Part shown: piece after piece, positions 36,176-45,448 of the stretch
How the letters are laid out: each line of letters opens with the position of its first letter
How positions within the stretch are numbered: the stretch's first letter is position 1
Origin: Ktedonobacter racemifer DSM 44963
GTDB lineage: Bacteria; Chloroflexota; Ktedonobacteria; Ktedonobacterales; Ktedonobacteraceae
Assembly (NCBI RefSeq): GCF_000178855.1
Contig: NZ_ADVG01000003.1
Location: 2,217,317 to 2,281,316, forward strand
Reading direction: 5' to 3'
DNA: 64,000 nt
Program-made: the position numbers and the translations under genes
Notes under the pieces: model-generated
What the model was told of the DNA's origin: nothing
Databases searched by the model: none
Seen by the model: the letters and a program-made list of their open reading frames with translations, nothing else

Positions 36176-36550
36176 GTGAACCACTCCCTTGAGGAAATTG
36201 TGCATGCTGAGAAGCAGCTTCAACAGGCAATGGTGAACAATGATGTGCAAGCCCTGGAACGCTTAATACATGATGATCTGGTATTTATTGATGTCGAGGG
36301 AAATGTGCAGGGAAAACGAGATGATATTGAAAGTCATGCATCTGGGGCTGTTGTTCAGACTGCCGTGGAGTTTGTCGAAGAACCAGTTATGCAATTATAT
36401 GGAGAAAGTGCAATTGTTGCAGTAAAAGCTCATGTAAAGGTGCGATTACAGGGAAAACCTCTTGAAGCTTTCTGCCGCTATCTGCGTGTATGGCTGTTTC
36501 AGGATGAGCGCTGGCAAATTATCTCGGGAACTGTACGTATCATCTCTTGA
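36176..36550 (+). CDS. DUF4440/SnoaL-like protein (NTF2 fold)
   Basis: 124 residues from GTG 36176 with GAAAGGAGAGAG upstream. The pattern EIVHAEKQLQQAMVNNDVQALERLIHDDLVFIDVEGNVQGK, then a conserved LYGESAIVAVKAHVKV strand and YLRVWLFQDERWQIISG at the end, is that of DUF4440 proteins with a cone-like NTF2 fold. Known members are ketosteroid isomerase-like or unassigned. Complete; stand-alone gene. Confidence 0.8.
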   Translation: MNHSLEEIVHAEKQLQQAMVNNDVQALERLIHDDLVFIDVEGNVQGKRDDIESHASGAVVQTAVEFVEEPVMQLYGESAIVAVKAHVKVRLQGKPLEAFCRYLRVWLFQDERWQIISGTVRIIS

Positions 36551-36762
36551 TTACGACTCATATCATCTGTTTTATTCATAGCGAAGTGCTTCTGCTGGAA
36601 AAGTACCTCTTTGCTCAGCCGCATACACAGGCTATTCTGGCAGATGAACTACAACACGGTTTTGACCGATAAACCGTCTGACTTGTCATTGACCGATATC
36701 TTGTCCGGCTGGGACAAATTGGCTGGCAAACCACACAAATCGAGTCAACCTCATCCAGATGT

Positions 36763-37407
36763 GGAGGATGCTTTGTGTAGATGGCTGAAAAGCTAGACGT
36801 GTGTCTTCTTTTTTATTTCCATCATAGAGGTATAGCTGCTTCCCGCAACTATACCTCAAAGGAACAGGGGCTACACCTGTGTTTGCCACGAAAGGGTATG
36901 GACCACCATACGATTGAGATGGAACCAATGACCACGTGTGTGAGCGAAAGCAACATTTTGCTCCCCAGCTTTTTGAGGGTCCGACATTACCAAAATTTGG
37001 TATTCTATTATTTATAGAATACCTGCCTCCAAAAAAGCGCTTTCTTGAACTGTGTCTCTCCATTGCACTGGATATGGCCTCTGAAGAAGCCGTATCCAGT
37101 GCAATGTCGCGTGTGTTAAGAACGCCTGTGTTGTTCTTGCTGGAGAAGTGTTCTCATTTCTTCTTTAGAAAGACAATCAGCCGGGCGTTCATTGGCCGGC
37201 CATGGCTCTTGTCGCGCATCACCAATGGTTGCTTCGGTGACCAGGCGCCGGGTAAACCCGAAGGGGAAGCGGAAGGTGGGATCATCGATAATCCACAGGT
37301 GGTAGTGGTTGCTCGTATCTACTTCCCGTGAGCGCGCGGGGAAGAGTTCGACTCCTTCACATTCTGGTCCGACGAGTTCATCTTTGATGCGCATTTTGTC
37401 TCTATAG
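36763..37407. repeat. Duplicated block, copy B (645 bp)
   Basis: Direct repeat of 14834-15480. Here the block is joined to an intact gene (37116-37619), so this is probably the older copy. The hairpin with arms GAGGTATAGCTGC (around 36827-36859, with small changes) and the palindrome around ATTGCACTGGATA (37061-37105) are kept. Confidence 0.9.
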
Positions 37408-37619
37408 GGTACAACGATTCCACGATCCAGGCGCCGGAACGAGAGGTGGATCAGATCTGGCCCGCCGTCGTGTGCTTTGAGCCGTCGCACGTGAACCTGA
37501 TAGCGGTTGTTGCGAAAGATGTCGCAGTCTGGATCATGTGGATCTTTTTCACAGCGGACGAACGGCGTCCAGGGAGTGCTCAGAAGATCCTGGGTATGGC
37601 GATGTTTCTTGTGTTTCAT
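37116..37619 (-). CDS. DUF7694-like protein of unknown function
   Basis: 167 residues from ATG 37619 behind AAAAAGGAAAG. The frame is open further upstream, but a hairpin lies there. The core DPDCDIFRNNRYQVHVRRL, LSFRRLDRGIVVPYRDKMRI, KDELVGPECEGVELFPARSR and NHYHLWIIDDPTFRFPFGF resembles a small family seen on phage-like and plasmid-like elements (DUF7694, from memory). No catalytic motif is evident. Last gene of the minus-strand block. A near-identical C-terminal copy is at 15189-15581. Confidence 0.65.
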   Translation of the reverse strand: MKHKKHRHTQDLLSTPWTPFVRCEKDPHDPDCDIFRNNRYQVHVRRLKAHDGGPDLIHLSFRRLDRGIVVPYRDKMRIKDELVGPECEGVELFPARSREVDTSNHYHLWIIDDPTFRFPFGFTRRLVTEATIGDARQEPWPANERPADCLSKEEMRTLLQQEQHRRS

Positions 37620-37641
37620 CTTTCCTTTTTCCAGAGCACAC

Positions 37642-37675
37642 GCAAGACGGCGCCTCCAACGAGGCGCCGTCTTGC
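37642..37675. terminator. 15-bp perfect hairpin between two minus-strand genes
   Basis: GCAAGACGGCGCCTC, 4-base loop, and its full complement, 23 bases before the start codon of the downstream gene and 27 bases behind the stop of the upstream gene (37702). No T-run follows on the minus strand, so it may be a terminator without U-tract or an RNA-processing or stability element. Confidence 0.6.
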
Positions 37676-37701
37676 ATGTTAATCTACCAGCGGTACGTTT
37701 T

Positions 37702-39021
37702 TCATGCGCCTTCCATGCCCTCTGGAGCGATTGTCTTTTGAGACTCACCGCTGTCTTGTAGTGGCGGCATAGGTGTGTGGAAGAGCCCTTCATAACTGAT
37801 CTGAGCACAATTGGCCCAGGAGAGAACAAAGAGTTGCCAGGCTACCTCAAGCGGGGTCATGTCTTGTCCGGATGGAAACAGAAACCAGATGGCCCTGGGA
37901 TGCCGGGGGGCACAGGGTGGAAGCTCTGCCGTGTCCATCCAGGGGGCGATGGTGGTGAGGACCTCTGTCCATGGTGTGAAGATGAGCTGCAGGCAATAGA
38001 GGTGCGCTGGCTGCCTCCCCTGATCATGCCGGGCAAACAGCGTCTCATACCCTTGCCAGTGCATGCGCAGGGCGTAGCCACGCGCTCCAAAGCAAAGCTG
38101 GTTGACCAGGGCAATGGCCTCTTGCAGTGCGGTCTCATCGTGTATCACCTGTCGGCTTTGTTCAAACGATACGCTTCCCGATGTAGTCCTGTGCCAGGAG
38201 CGCCTGGCAAGACGTGCTCGCAATGCCTCTTCCTGCCGGGCGCAGGAGGCGAGGGTCCGTTGGAGCATCCCTACCGCGTGGATCAGCTGTGCGGCGTCAT
38301 GGAGATGAGAGAGGGGGCCAAAGAGCGTGTCCGGGTCGGGATCCGCTTCAGGCTCATGCGCTGTTTCCCAGCAAGCGTGAAGGACGCAGCGATCAAAGGT
38401 GAGCACTTGCCCAAGGTACCCTGGATCAGCACATGTTCCTGTCAGGACGTTATGCAGCAGTTGGCTGGTCCATCCGCGGGCATGGGCTTCGAGTCGGATT
38501 TGTCTGAGGGCCTGTTCGGTGCGCTCCATATCCGTGCTGCCAAGGATGGCAGAGGCGGCGAGGCGCTGCTGCAAACACGCCTCCACCTCTTCCTGGAGCT
38601 CTGCTATGGTCTCTTCCGGGAACAGATGAGCCACACCCCATCGGTGTGCCATGGCAATGGCGCGCTGCCAGGTCGCTCGTTCTTCTGCCCACTCCTCTTC
38701 AAACGACGCATAGGGCAGTTTCGGGGGACACTGGGCATGAGCCAGTTCGTGGAGAAAGGTACGCAGGACCTGCTCTTCTGGCATTTCCGGGGCAGACCAG
38801 ATCCAGATGTCATGATGCTCAACGGAATAGGCCCCTGCGGCGTGAGCATCAAGCGGCAGGCGAACGACGAAGAGCTCACTCACCACGATACCCGCGGTCC
38901 TGGCACATTCCCACAGGTGCAGGAACGCGTCGGGTGGCGGATCGATCAGGGGATCAGGTGCCTCTGGTGGAAGCGATGCACGTAACACCTGAAGTTGGCG
39001 AGTGAAGGTGGAATTATGCAT
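37702..39021 (-). CDS. HExxH metallopeptidase-like protein (ImmA/IrrE-like) with long C-terminal region
   Basis: 439 residues from ATG 39021, with GAAAGGAAACG upstream; the start overlaps the end of the TPR gene by 8 bp (translational coupling). Residues 30-130 resemble an ImmA/IrrE-type zinc peptidase with the site HELAHAQCP at 91-99 and a downstream acidic segment EEEWAEERATWQRA that could supply the third ligand. The remaining ~300 residues are helical with aromatic-rich stretches and match nothing that I know. ImmA-like proteins often cleave repressors of mobile elements, which would fit the setting, but this is inference. Confidence 0.65.
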   Translation of the reverse strand: MHNSTFTRQLQVLRASLPPEAPDPLIDPPPDAFLHLWECARTAGIVVSELFVVRLPLDAHAAGAYSVEHHDIWIWSAPEMPEEQVLRTFLHELAHAQCPPKLPYASFEEEWAEERATWQRAIAMAHRWGVAHLFPEETIAELQEEVEACLQQRLAASAILGSTDMERTEQALRQIRLEAHARGWTSQLLHNVLTGTCADPGYLGQVLTFDRCVLHACWETAHEPEADPDPDTLFGPLSHLHDAAQLIHAVGMLQRTLASCARQEEALRARLARRSWHRTTSGSVSFEQSRQVIHDETALQEAIALVNQLCFGARGYALRMHWQGYETLFARHDQGRQPAHLYCLQLIFTPWTEVLTTIAPWMDTAELPPCAPRHPRAIWFLFPSGQDMTPLEVAWQLFVLSWANCAQISYEGLFHTPMPPLQDSGESQKTIAPEGMEGA

Positions 39022-39928
39022 GGGTGACGTTTCCTTTCGTGTGTGTGGCAGGTGTCGCAAGTTGTGCTCCCAGGCGTTGCAGCACGAGGAAGAAGCACGC
39101 GGCCAGTTCCTGGTCATCTGGCATGTCGTGGAGCGCGTGCCACAGATCCTGATACGCCGCCTGCCAGTGCTGGTGTCTCGCATGAAGGAGTCCGCGAATG
39201 GAGAAGAAACGAGCACAGGTGGGGGTGAGCTCAAGCCCTCTGTTGAGGTCCCTAATCGCCTCCTGGTGGTAGCCCAGGAGGGAACGGACCCCACCACGCT
39301 GTGCATAGAGTTCGGCGTAGGCGTCAGCGCGTTTTTCCTGCCGTGGTAGGTGTGAATCAGAGGTCGCAGGTGTGAGGATCTGTGTCAGAACGCTGTGGGC
39401 CTTGCGTACGTGCTTGAGCTCAATGAGGACCTTCACGTAGTGCCAGGTTAATGCTACCTGGTCGTATTCATGTGGCTGAAGCCAGGCCTGTGCCTGTTTC
39501 CAGAGCGGGAGGGCATCGGGGTAGCGTTCCTGTTGTGTGGCGAGGACCGCGAGCACCAGGCAGGCCAACCCTTCCAGTCGCCTGTTTGCTCGACTGTCCC
39601 CGCCGTGTGCGTGCTGCAGAAGCGCGTGAAGGTCTTGCCGTGCCTGCTCAGGTGCTCCAAGCAGGGCAGAGGCGACCCCGCGTTGCAGAAGCAGGTGTTG
39701 CGTGTGCTCTCTTTTCTGAAAGCAGAGCGCGCGCGAATGAGACAGAGGGGGTCTTAATTGTGATGACCAGGTGGCGATGGACTCAGAGAGGCGTGCGCGC
39801 TCAATCGCTCCGTCCTCGCTGACGCAGGCGAAGACCGCTGCGAGCGGATGTGATGGATACAGGGTGAGCACCTGGTGCAAAGTGTCTGCAATCTCTTGTG
39901 CCAGAGTACGTCGTGATGATGTGGGCAT
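39014..39928 (-). CDS. TPR-repeat protein
   Basis: 304 residues of helical repeats. Several TPR-like units can be seen: ALPLWKQAQAWLQ, ALTWHYVKVLIELKHVRKAHSVL, AYAELYAQRGGVRSLLGYHQEAIRDLNRGLELTP, SIRGLLHARHQHWQAAYQDL. No signal peptide or enzyme motif. TPR proteins act as scaffolds for protein-protein contact. It is translationally coupled to the downstream HExxH protein, so the two may form a complex. The start has GAAAGGAGACG behind a hairpin terminator. Confidence 0.75.
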   Translation of the reverse strand: MPTSSRRTLAQEIADTLHQVLTLYPSHPLAAVFACVSEDGAIERARLSESIATWSSQLRPPLSHSRALCFQKREHTQHLLLQRGVASALLGAPEQARQDLHALLQHAHGGDSRANRRLEGLACLVLAVLATQQERYPDALPLWKQAQAWLQPHEYDQVALTWHYVKVLIELKHVRKAHSVLTQILTPATSDSHLPRQEKRADAYAELYAQRGGVRSLLGYHQEAIRDLNRGLELTPTCARFFSIRGLLHARHQHWQAAYQDLWHALHDMPDDQELAACFFLVLQRLGAQLATPATHTKGNVTHA

Positions 39929-39955
39929 GATGTGATTCGTCTCCTTTCAAAAAGG

Positions 39956-39989
39956 ACGACAGCCTCCCGGCACGCCGGGAGGCTGTCGT
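39956..39989 (-). terminator. Terminator-like hairpin 28 bp before the TPR gene
   Basis: A 16-bp perfect stem (arm ACGACAGCCTCCCGGC, 2-base loop). On the minus strand CCTTTTTG follows and then the GAAAGGAG ribosome binding site of the TPR gene. Confidence 0.8.
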
Positions 39990-40131
39990 GACGCTGGAAA
40001 ATGTGTTGCACGCTGAGAGGTCGTGAGATATGCTCAGAGGAGAGGGTATTGGCGTCCTCCTGCTCTCTCCTCACCTTGTCCCTCTTCAGGAGAGATAGGT
40101 GAGATCTCGACCCTTGAAGCGGCTCTTTGGT

Positions 40132-40545
40132 TTAGAGTTGATCCTCGCGCCTCTGCTGAAGCAGGTGTTCAACGGAGGCCAGTCCCTCGCGGACCTCCTT
40201 CAGTTTGTCGGGCAAAATGTAGTAATAGGCGTGATTCCCCAGGCGCTTCACGCCCAGGAACCCGGCGAACAGTAAGATGCGCAAATGGTGCGAGACGACG
40301 GGCTGGGTGCGTGGAATTCGTTCGACCAGTTCACGGACGCAGAGCGTTCCCTCTTCTCGTGTCAGCAAACGGAGCAGGCGAAACCGGACGGGATTCGCGA
40401 GGGCCTCAAGCAGAAGTACGAGGCCTGCATCCTCTTCCAGTCCTGTTGCTCGCCAATCTTTGTCCTTATCTGACGCTGAGGCTGTCGTCTCGGCATCAGG
40501 CTGCGTGAGGAGGGAGAGGTGGTCTCGTTGGTGATGGGTACTCAT
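40132..40545 (-). CDS. ArsR-family transcriptional regulator
   Basis: 137 residues from ATG 40545 behind GAAAGGAAG; the frame is open further upstream without similarity. A ~40-residue polar N-terminus precedes the winged helix: LLLEALANPVRFRLLRLLTREEGTLCVRELVERI, RTQPVVSHHLRILLFAGFLGVKRLGNHAYYYIL. The classic metal site ELCVCDL is replaced by TLCVREL, so a single Cys remains; it may not sense metal. It probably regulates the surrounding element. Its start lies 18 bp after the end of the upstream zinc-ribbon gene. Confidence 0.85.
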   Translation of the reverse strand: MSTHHQRDHLSLLTQPDAETTASASDKDKDWRATGLEEDAGLVLLLEALANPVRFRLLRLLTREEGTLCVRELVERIPRTQPVVSHHLRILLFAGFLGVKRLGNHAYYYILPDKLKEVREGLASVEHLLQQRREDQL

Positions 40546-40562
40546 AGGTTGTATTCTTCCTT

Positions 40563-41264
40563 TCAATAGTTGTGGTCTGATGTACGCTTGCCCTGCTGTG
40601 TGCGAAGAAAGGGGCCGTCTGTGTAGTGGCAGAGCAGGCAGACCAGGGTAAGCGTGCGCATTGTGGTGTTCCAAAGCGGGGTCAACCAGCTTTCGCAGTG
40701 TGGGCACATAGGGGTGTCCTGTGCTGCGTCCTGTGTGATGGAAGGTGTGCAGGCGACAGGCTGTCGTGGCACGATGACCTCTGTTTGGGTCGAGAGCCAC
40801 TGGCGTACCGCATCGGCGCTCTGCCCATGGAGTTCCAGGGTTTGGATCGAGGATTCTGCGTTGCCCATCAGCGGATCTGGCAGCGAGAGGTAGCGTAGAA
40901 GGAGAGTGGTATCTCCCTCGATGGCGCTCTCTATCACTTCACAGATGCATGCTCGAGCGAGCAGATGGGCGCCGAGCTGCAGAAACGGTTGGGGTGGCTG
41001 GGGCAGGGCGTTGAGGTACCAACTGAGCAGCATTTCCTGCTCGTCGTTGCTCTGGACCAAAAATGACGGCGGACGCTCGTGGGTGAACACCACCTCGATC
41101 CCTGGTGCAAACTGGCGTGAACGGTGATCAATGAGCGTGACGATGTGTTCTCGATCAAGGATACGACCACCAAGCGACAGATAGCGGTAGGACGGGTTCG
41201 TGCGAGGTGCGTGCCCAGTGTCAACGGGGAAATGCGCGTGCTGAGGCGCAGGTGTCTCAGACAT
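40563..41264 (-). CDS. Unknown protein with zinc-ribbon Cys pairs
   Basis: 233 residues. The N-terminal ~150 residues are unassigned and contain a His-rich start (APQHAHFPVDTGH) and an Asp/Glu-rich middle. The C-terminal part carries CPHCESWLTPLWNTTMRT then LVCLLCHY, two CxxC pairs that likely bind zinc. The start is preceded by GAAAGGAGT. Upstream and downstream neighbours are on the same strand. I cannot name a function. Confidence 0.6.
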   Translation of the reverse strand: MSETPAPQHAHFPVDTGHAPRTNPSYRYLSLGGRILDREHIVTLIDHRSRQFAPGIEVVFTHERPPSFLVQSNDEQEMLLSWYLNALPQPPQPFLQLGAHLLARACICEVIESAIEGDTTLLLRYLSLPDPLMGNAESSIQTLELHGQSADAVRQWLSTQTEVIVPRQPVACTPSITQDAAQDTPMCPHCESWLTPLWNTTMRTLTLVCLLCHYTDGPFLRTQQGKRTSDHNY

Positions 41265-41364
41265 GAGAAGATGTACTCCTTTCGTAGAGAGAAGATGCTG
41301 TAATATCTAATGGGGGTGTGAAGCGTCACAGAGGGGTGGACCGCGGCATTGGGGAAGGCTGGAG

Positions 41365-42150
41365 CTACAGTTCTTCATGGGCAGTCGTCCTCGACTTGTG
41401 TGATTGCGAGGATTTGCCCGAATTGGATGCGATGGGGCGTGCAGGCAATGGAAGCGGGACCCCCTGAAGGGGGCGCGCGGTATAGAAGGCGGTGAGTTGT
41501 GCCGTGCGTCTGGTGAGTGCGCGACTGACTGGCGGGGGAAGGTGTTCGACCTCTCGCCAGTTAGTAAGGGCGGCTAGCCGATGGAGTCGTGGAAGCAAGA
41601 GTTGAGGGAGCAGGTGTAAGGGTGTGGGAGGAAGTGGAAAGCGCCAGATAACGTAGCTTGTATAATATGTGTTCACCTGGCATTGGCGTGTTCTCATCCC
41701 GCCTTCTATCCTGATCAGGAACTGATCGGTATAGCGCCAGGTACGAAATCCAGCGGGGGTGAGTGACCTGGGACGTGTCGGTGACGCTGGTGGAATGTGG
41801 ACAAAGTCGAGATGCTGGCGTCGCCACTCCTGCTGCCACCATTCGGCAAGGCGCTGTTCCATCCCATCATTGAACGGCGTCAGGACCTTATCGTGATAGG
41901 GCAGAAAGATGCGCGTAGGTTGAGGGAGCGGACCAAAGGGTTGAAAGAGCCGTTTGGGCGTGTCAAAGCCCTCGATACAGGCGAGGACGTGCTCGGGAAA
42001 GGCGTGTCGGTAGCCGTGCTCCTGGTCTGTCACATGGGATGGGTCACTGGTAAAGTCAGCAAACCAGGTCTGGGCCGTCGTTTTGTAGATGCCGGTGAAG
42101 GCCTCTATTTCTTTGAGCAGAAAGCGGTAGCGGGTATCTTCTCGACGCAT
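41365..42150 (-). CDS. Unknown protein with possible N-terminal HTH
   Basis: 261 residues. The start MRREDTRYRFLLKEIEAFTGIYKTTAQTWFADF could be a helix-turn-helix. The middle is rich in Pro and aromatic residues (FLPYHDKVLTPFNDGMEQRL, WWQQEWRRQHLDFVHIPP), the C-terminus is basic with Ser/Lys/Arg repeats. No known family. AGAAGGAGT precedes the ATG; a terminator-like hairpin lies just 43 bp upstream of the start. Confidence 0.6.
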   Translation of the reverse strand: MRREDTRYRFLLKEIEAFTGIYKTTAQTWFADFTSDPSHVTDQEHGYRHAFPEHVLACIEGFDTPKRLFQPFGPLPQPTRIFLPYHDKVLTPFNDGMEQRLAEWWQQEWRRQHLDFVHIPPASPTRPRSLTPAGFRTWRYTDQFLIRIEGGMRTRQCQVNTYYTSYVIWRFPLPPTPLHLLPQLLLPRLHRLAALTNWREVEHLPPPVSRALTRRTAQLTAFYTARPLQGVPLPLPARPIASNSGKSSQSHKSRTTAHEEL

Positions 42151-42185
42151 AGGGATACTCCTTCTTGTCTGTTAAAAAAAGACAT

Positions 42186-42232
42186 GAAAAAAACTGGCTC
42201 ACCCGCCTGTCCGTGCAGGCAGATGAGCCAGT
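42186..42232 (-). terminator. Terminator-like hairpin before the 41365-42150 gene
   Basis: Outer stem ACTGGCTCA and inner stem GCCTG with their complements (42193-42232), followed on the minus strand by a run of seven T, then a second T-run, then the ribosome binding site. No room for a promoter between hairpin and start. Confidence 0.85.
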
Positions 42233-42297
42233 GAGTACAAAGAAAACGCGAATCTATATGTACAGGAACAGCACTGTTCCTGGGTGATGGTGTCTGC

Positions 42298-43269
42298 TTA
42301 GCGCAGGTAGGAGGTCAGGACCACGTCTCGACGGTTATGCCCCAGCGCGCGTGACACGACCAGGACGGCTTCCTCATCAAGAATGCCACGCGGGAGCCGA
42401 CCAGTGGCAGGAGGAAGGGGCAGGCCTGAGAGGTGCTGATAGAGTGCCTGGGCATACGCTCGACGATAGGCATGGATGTCGAGGTGCTTGGGGAGGCGAG
42501 GAAAGATCTTCTCCTCGCCCCGTCGACCCTCTACCAGGCGGAGCACGGTGGTTTCTTGCCCAGGAAGGACAGGAACCTGGCGTAATTTGCCCCCTTTGCC
42601 ATGGATGTGAGCGAGCACCACCTGCCCATCTGGTAGCCTCTCGATCTGGCCAACCCGCAGCGCTCGCGCTTCATGCCGCCGTAAGCCGGTTGCGCCAAGA
42701 AAGACAAGGAGATCCTGCCAGGCTTCAGCGGACATATGGCGAGGCCGTTTCTGATGCAAAAAAGGGGTACGGGAGCGACGAATGGCCTCGCGGTGCCGTG
42801 CCGGTAATGCGACTTCGCTGGCAAGCGTCGGAGAACCAAAGAAGAGGCGCAAGGCGCTGCGCGTGGTGGAGAGCGTCCAGGGGCTGTAGCCCTCCTGCAC
42901 ATGCAGGTGTAAGTAGGCAGAGACGAGCGCGTTCGCACGCTGGTCGATCTCGTGCAGCCGTTTGGTTCCATGCGTTGCGCGACACCAGGACAAAAAGCGC
43001 ATCACGATGTTCTGGTATGTCGTCCGTGTAGTATAGGCGTGAATCTTCCCATCAGAAAACGGCCAGTGATAGGTCCCCAGGAGACGGGCACGGGCTTTAG
43101 CGTGCGCGCGGCTCTGCCCTAGTGCCATGAAGCCGTCAAGTCTCTGTTGCGCTTCATAGAGGAGCCCTGGTCGTTTCCCCATCGCAGGTACACTCTTCTT
43201 TGTGTGAAAGGGATGTAGTTGCCCTACAAGGTCTTTCGTTGCGTTCAGTAATTGCGAAGCCATCTGCAT
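42298..43269 (-). CDS. Tyrosine recombinase / integrase
   Basis: 323 residues. The N-terminal core-binding domain (YTTRTTYQNIVMRFLSWC, SPWTLSTTRSALRLFFG) is followed by the catalytic domain with the first Arg in LGATGLRRHEARALRVGQ, the Lys in HGKGGKLRQVPV, the HxxR-region variant ALGHNRRDVV and the nucleophile Tyr in LTSYLR at the very C-terminus. Family members integrate and excise plasmids, phages and conjugative elements. It suggests that the surrounding minus-strand block is, or was, an integrated element; I found no att-site duplication. Confidence 0.85.
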   Translation of the reverse strand: MQMASQLLNATKDLVGQLHPFHTKKSVPAMGKRPGLLYEAQQRLDGFMALGQSRAHAKARARLLGTYHWPFSDGKIHAYTTRTTYQNIVMRFLSWCRATHGTKRLHEIDQRANALVSAYLHLHVQEGYSPWTLSTTRSALRLFFGSPTLASEVALPARHREAIRRSRTPFLHQKRPRHMSAEAWQDLLVFLGATGLRRHEARALRVGQIERLPDGQVVLAHIHGKGGKLRQVPVLPGQETTVLRLVEGRRGEEKIFPRLPKHLDIHAYRRAYAQALYQHLSGLPLPPATGRLPRGILDEEAVLVVSRALGHNRRDVVLTSYLR

Positions 43270-43639
43270 ATGTGCGCATATACAGAGCAGGGAGAAGACA
43301 GTGAAGAGGCGCTCCGTTTATGGTGGATAGGGTGGTGGGGGATACCCATATTGACACTATCTACCTTTTACGCTCTACGAGAACACGTGTTTTGGTACAT
43401 ACACAACCAAAAAGTGTTTGGGCGTTGCAAGGTAAATCGTGTCCTGATGTTGTTGGCGAAATCAGAAAATGAGCTCGTAATGGAGAACAATGTATCTCTG
43501 GTTTGAGCTCAGGAAACCAATTCGCCAACACTATCTGTCCTTGCGTAAAAATGCTTGCGTACAAGTGTTCCTGTGCCCTCTCGGTGAGGCCTTTTAAGAG
43601 CTTCAACGCCACCTTGCCATTCAAGAGAGCAAACACGCA
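43270..43639. other. Gene-free stretch upstream of the integrase
   Basis: No convincing gene. TGTTGGCGAA (near 43449) and TTCGCCAACA (near 43521) with GAGCTC on the inside of both form an inverted repeat of ~80 bp span. It should contain the integrase promoter. Confidence 0.4.
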
Positions 43640-43760
43640 TTGGCTCGGACGGAGCCTTCAGGAAACTTCGGTTTGCTGAGAAGCCCTCGGCTTTCGCCGT
43701 GGGGAGTCGTCACGGAAGTGATAGTCAATCACCTCCGCTCTCAGAGCGGAGGCTTCTTAC
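43640..43760 (+). repeat. Orphan IS200/IS605-type end
   Basis: GAGAAGCCCTCGGCTTTCGC and a TCAC end at about 43711 resemble the right end of the tnpB element at 5785-7260 (AAGCCCTCGGCTTTAGCCG). A second hairpin CCTCCGCTCTCAGAGCGGAG follows. No tnpB is next to it. Confidence 0.5.
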
Positions 43761-43993
43761 TTCTGGACTCCACCGCGACTCAGCCTCCCTCTGCGGGTTG
43801 CTCCCGTCTCAGAAGTTCATGCTTCAGACAGCTTGCTGAACCGGAGAGGTCTACCGGCTCCGCCGCGCCATAGAGGGATTTTTTCTTGGGCGGCACGAAA
43901 CGCGCGAAGGCGTCCACAGCAAGCGGGAGTACCATCCGTGCCCAAACACAGATCTCACGGGCTCAGATGACGTGCGTGGCGTGCTTTCCACAC

Positions 43994-45448
43994 TCAGGCC
44001 TCTCTCCTCCTGGGAAGGGTGACGGTAAAGGTCGATCCTTTTCCGACATCGCTGTCCACCACGATGGTTCCCCCATGGCTCTTGACGATCTCAGCTACAA
44101 TAGAGAGCCCCATGCCCAGCCCGGGGATCGCTCGCAGCCTGGCAACATCGGTCCGATAGAAGCGCTCAAAAATCTTGTTATACTGCTCTCGAGGAATGCC
44201 CAGGCCATGATCTCGCACCAAGATTGTGACCGCCTCTTCGGTGGCGGAGAGCTCCACCTCGACGGTCCTTGCATCGGGAGAATACTTCATGGCATTGCTG
44301 AGCAAGTTGCTGAAGACCTGTCCCAGCCGGTCTCGATCCCCAATCAGGCTGGTTTGCATGCTCCCACGGACCACAATGGTATGACTGGGACTCGTATGTT
44401 GCATGGCGTCGACGACCTCTCGCAGCAGCTCGCCCAGATCCACACGCTCCCGGACGTACTCCAATCTCCCTGCCTGGATCCTGGAGACATCCAGTAACTC
44501 CGCGATCAGGCATTCCAGTTGCTCGACGGGCCTCTCCACCCTGGAAAGCTCGGTGGCCGCCTCGTGCTGGGAGTGCTTTTCAAGGTGTTTTCGCACCAGG
44601 TGGGTCTGCAGCTTGACTGCCGTGAGCGGAGTCCCCAGTTCATGGCTAACGATATTGAGAAAATCATACTTGTGTTGTTCCAGTTCTTTGCGCGCCGAAT
44701 TATCCAGTACAGAGTGGATCACCTGGCGTGGAGAATGCTCTAAGACGACCCCGCACACGAGCACCGGCAGACGACTGCCATCTTGACAGAGGTACTCTTT
44801 TTCATAGGGCGTCATCGACTCCCAGGTATCCAGTTCCTGACGAGCCTGCAGGGTCCGAGCCATATATTCTGGAGGGGTCATCTGCAACACGTTCATGCAC
44901 CCCGCACGCAGGTCTTCTCGCGTATAGCCGGTCATGCGCAGAAAGGTATCGTTTGCATCCACAATTTGCCCACCTTCGGTGACAAAGATCCCGATAATCT
45001 TGGATTTCATCAAGGTGTCTGCGCGCTCCAGAGCGGGGCGCAAGGTTTCTTCGATCCGCTTCTGCTCGTCGATATCGGTGCAGGTGCCAAACAGAGTAAC
45101 GATTTGACCTGTTGCATCGCGCATTGGCATGGCACGAGTTAAGAACCAGCGATACTCCCCCGTCGGGCCCTGTTTGAGACGCTCTTCGTGCTCAAACAGG
45201 GCTCCCGTCTCCAGGGCATACTCCCAACGCATTCGGTTGCCTTCCTGATCATCAGGATGGATGAACTGGAAATGAGCCCATACGCTTTGTACCTGTTCAA
45301 GCGTGAGCCCGACGTAGTCACGCCAGCGCTGGTTCACATACTCGTGCCAGCCGTTGGGTCGTGCCGTCCAGACCAACTGGGGAATGGAATCAATCAGTGT
45401 GTCACATGACGCGGAAGTAACACGCCTGGTTTGCTTGCTCTTCAACAT
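43994..45448 (-). CDS. Sensor histidine kinase with two PAS domains (paralogue)
   Basis: 484 residues with the same layout as the kinase at 11724-13181: PAS 1 (IPQLVWTARPNG ... GTCTDIDEQKR), PAS 2 (MKSKIIGIFVTEG ... GYTREDLRAG), HisKA with the acceptor His in IVSHELGTPLT, HATPase with NLLSNAMKYS, HGLGIP and GLGMGLSIVAEIV. Roughly three quarters of the residues agree. The ~70 bp before the start and ~210 bp after the stop are also shared. No membrane segment and no neighbouring response regulator. It sits inside the minus-strand block between integrase and csrA. Confidence 0.92.
   Translation of the reverse strand: MLKSKQTRRVTSASCDTLIDSIPQLVWTARPNGWHEYVNQRWRDYVGLTLEQVQSVWAHFQFIHPDDQEGNRMRWEYALETGALFEHEERLKQGPTGEYRWFLTRAMPMRDATGQIVTLFGTCTDIDEQKRIEETLRPALERADTLMKSKIIGIFVTEGGQIVDANDTFLRMTGYTREDLRAGCMNVLQMTPPEYMARTLQARQELDTWESMTPYEKEYLCQDGSRLPVLVCGVVLEHSPRQVIHSVLDNSARKELEQHKYDFLNIVSHELGTPLTAVKLQTHLVRKHLEKHSQHEAATELSRVERPVEQLECLIAELLDVSRIQAGRLEYVRERVDLGELLREVVDAMQHTSPSHTIVVRGSMQTSLIGDRDRLGQVFSNLLSNAMKYSPDARTVEVELSATEEAVTILVRDHGLGIPREQYNKIFERFYRTDVARLRAIPGLGMGLSIVAEIVKSHGGTIVVDSDVGKGSTFTVTLPRRREA

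Noticed and set aside
43361..43636. 91-residue minus-strand frame
   Set aside because: No ribosome binding site, no family, and overlaps an inverted repeat and IS debris.
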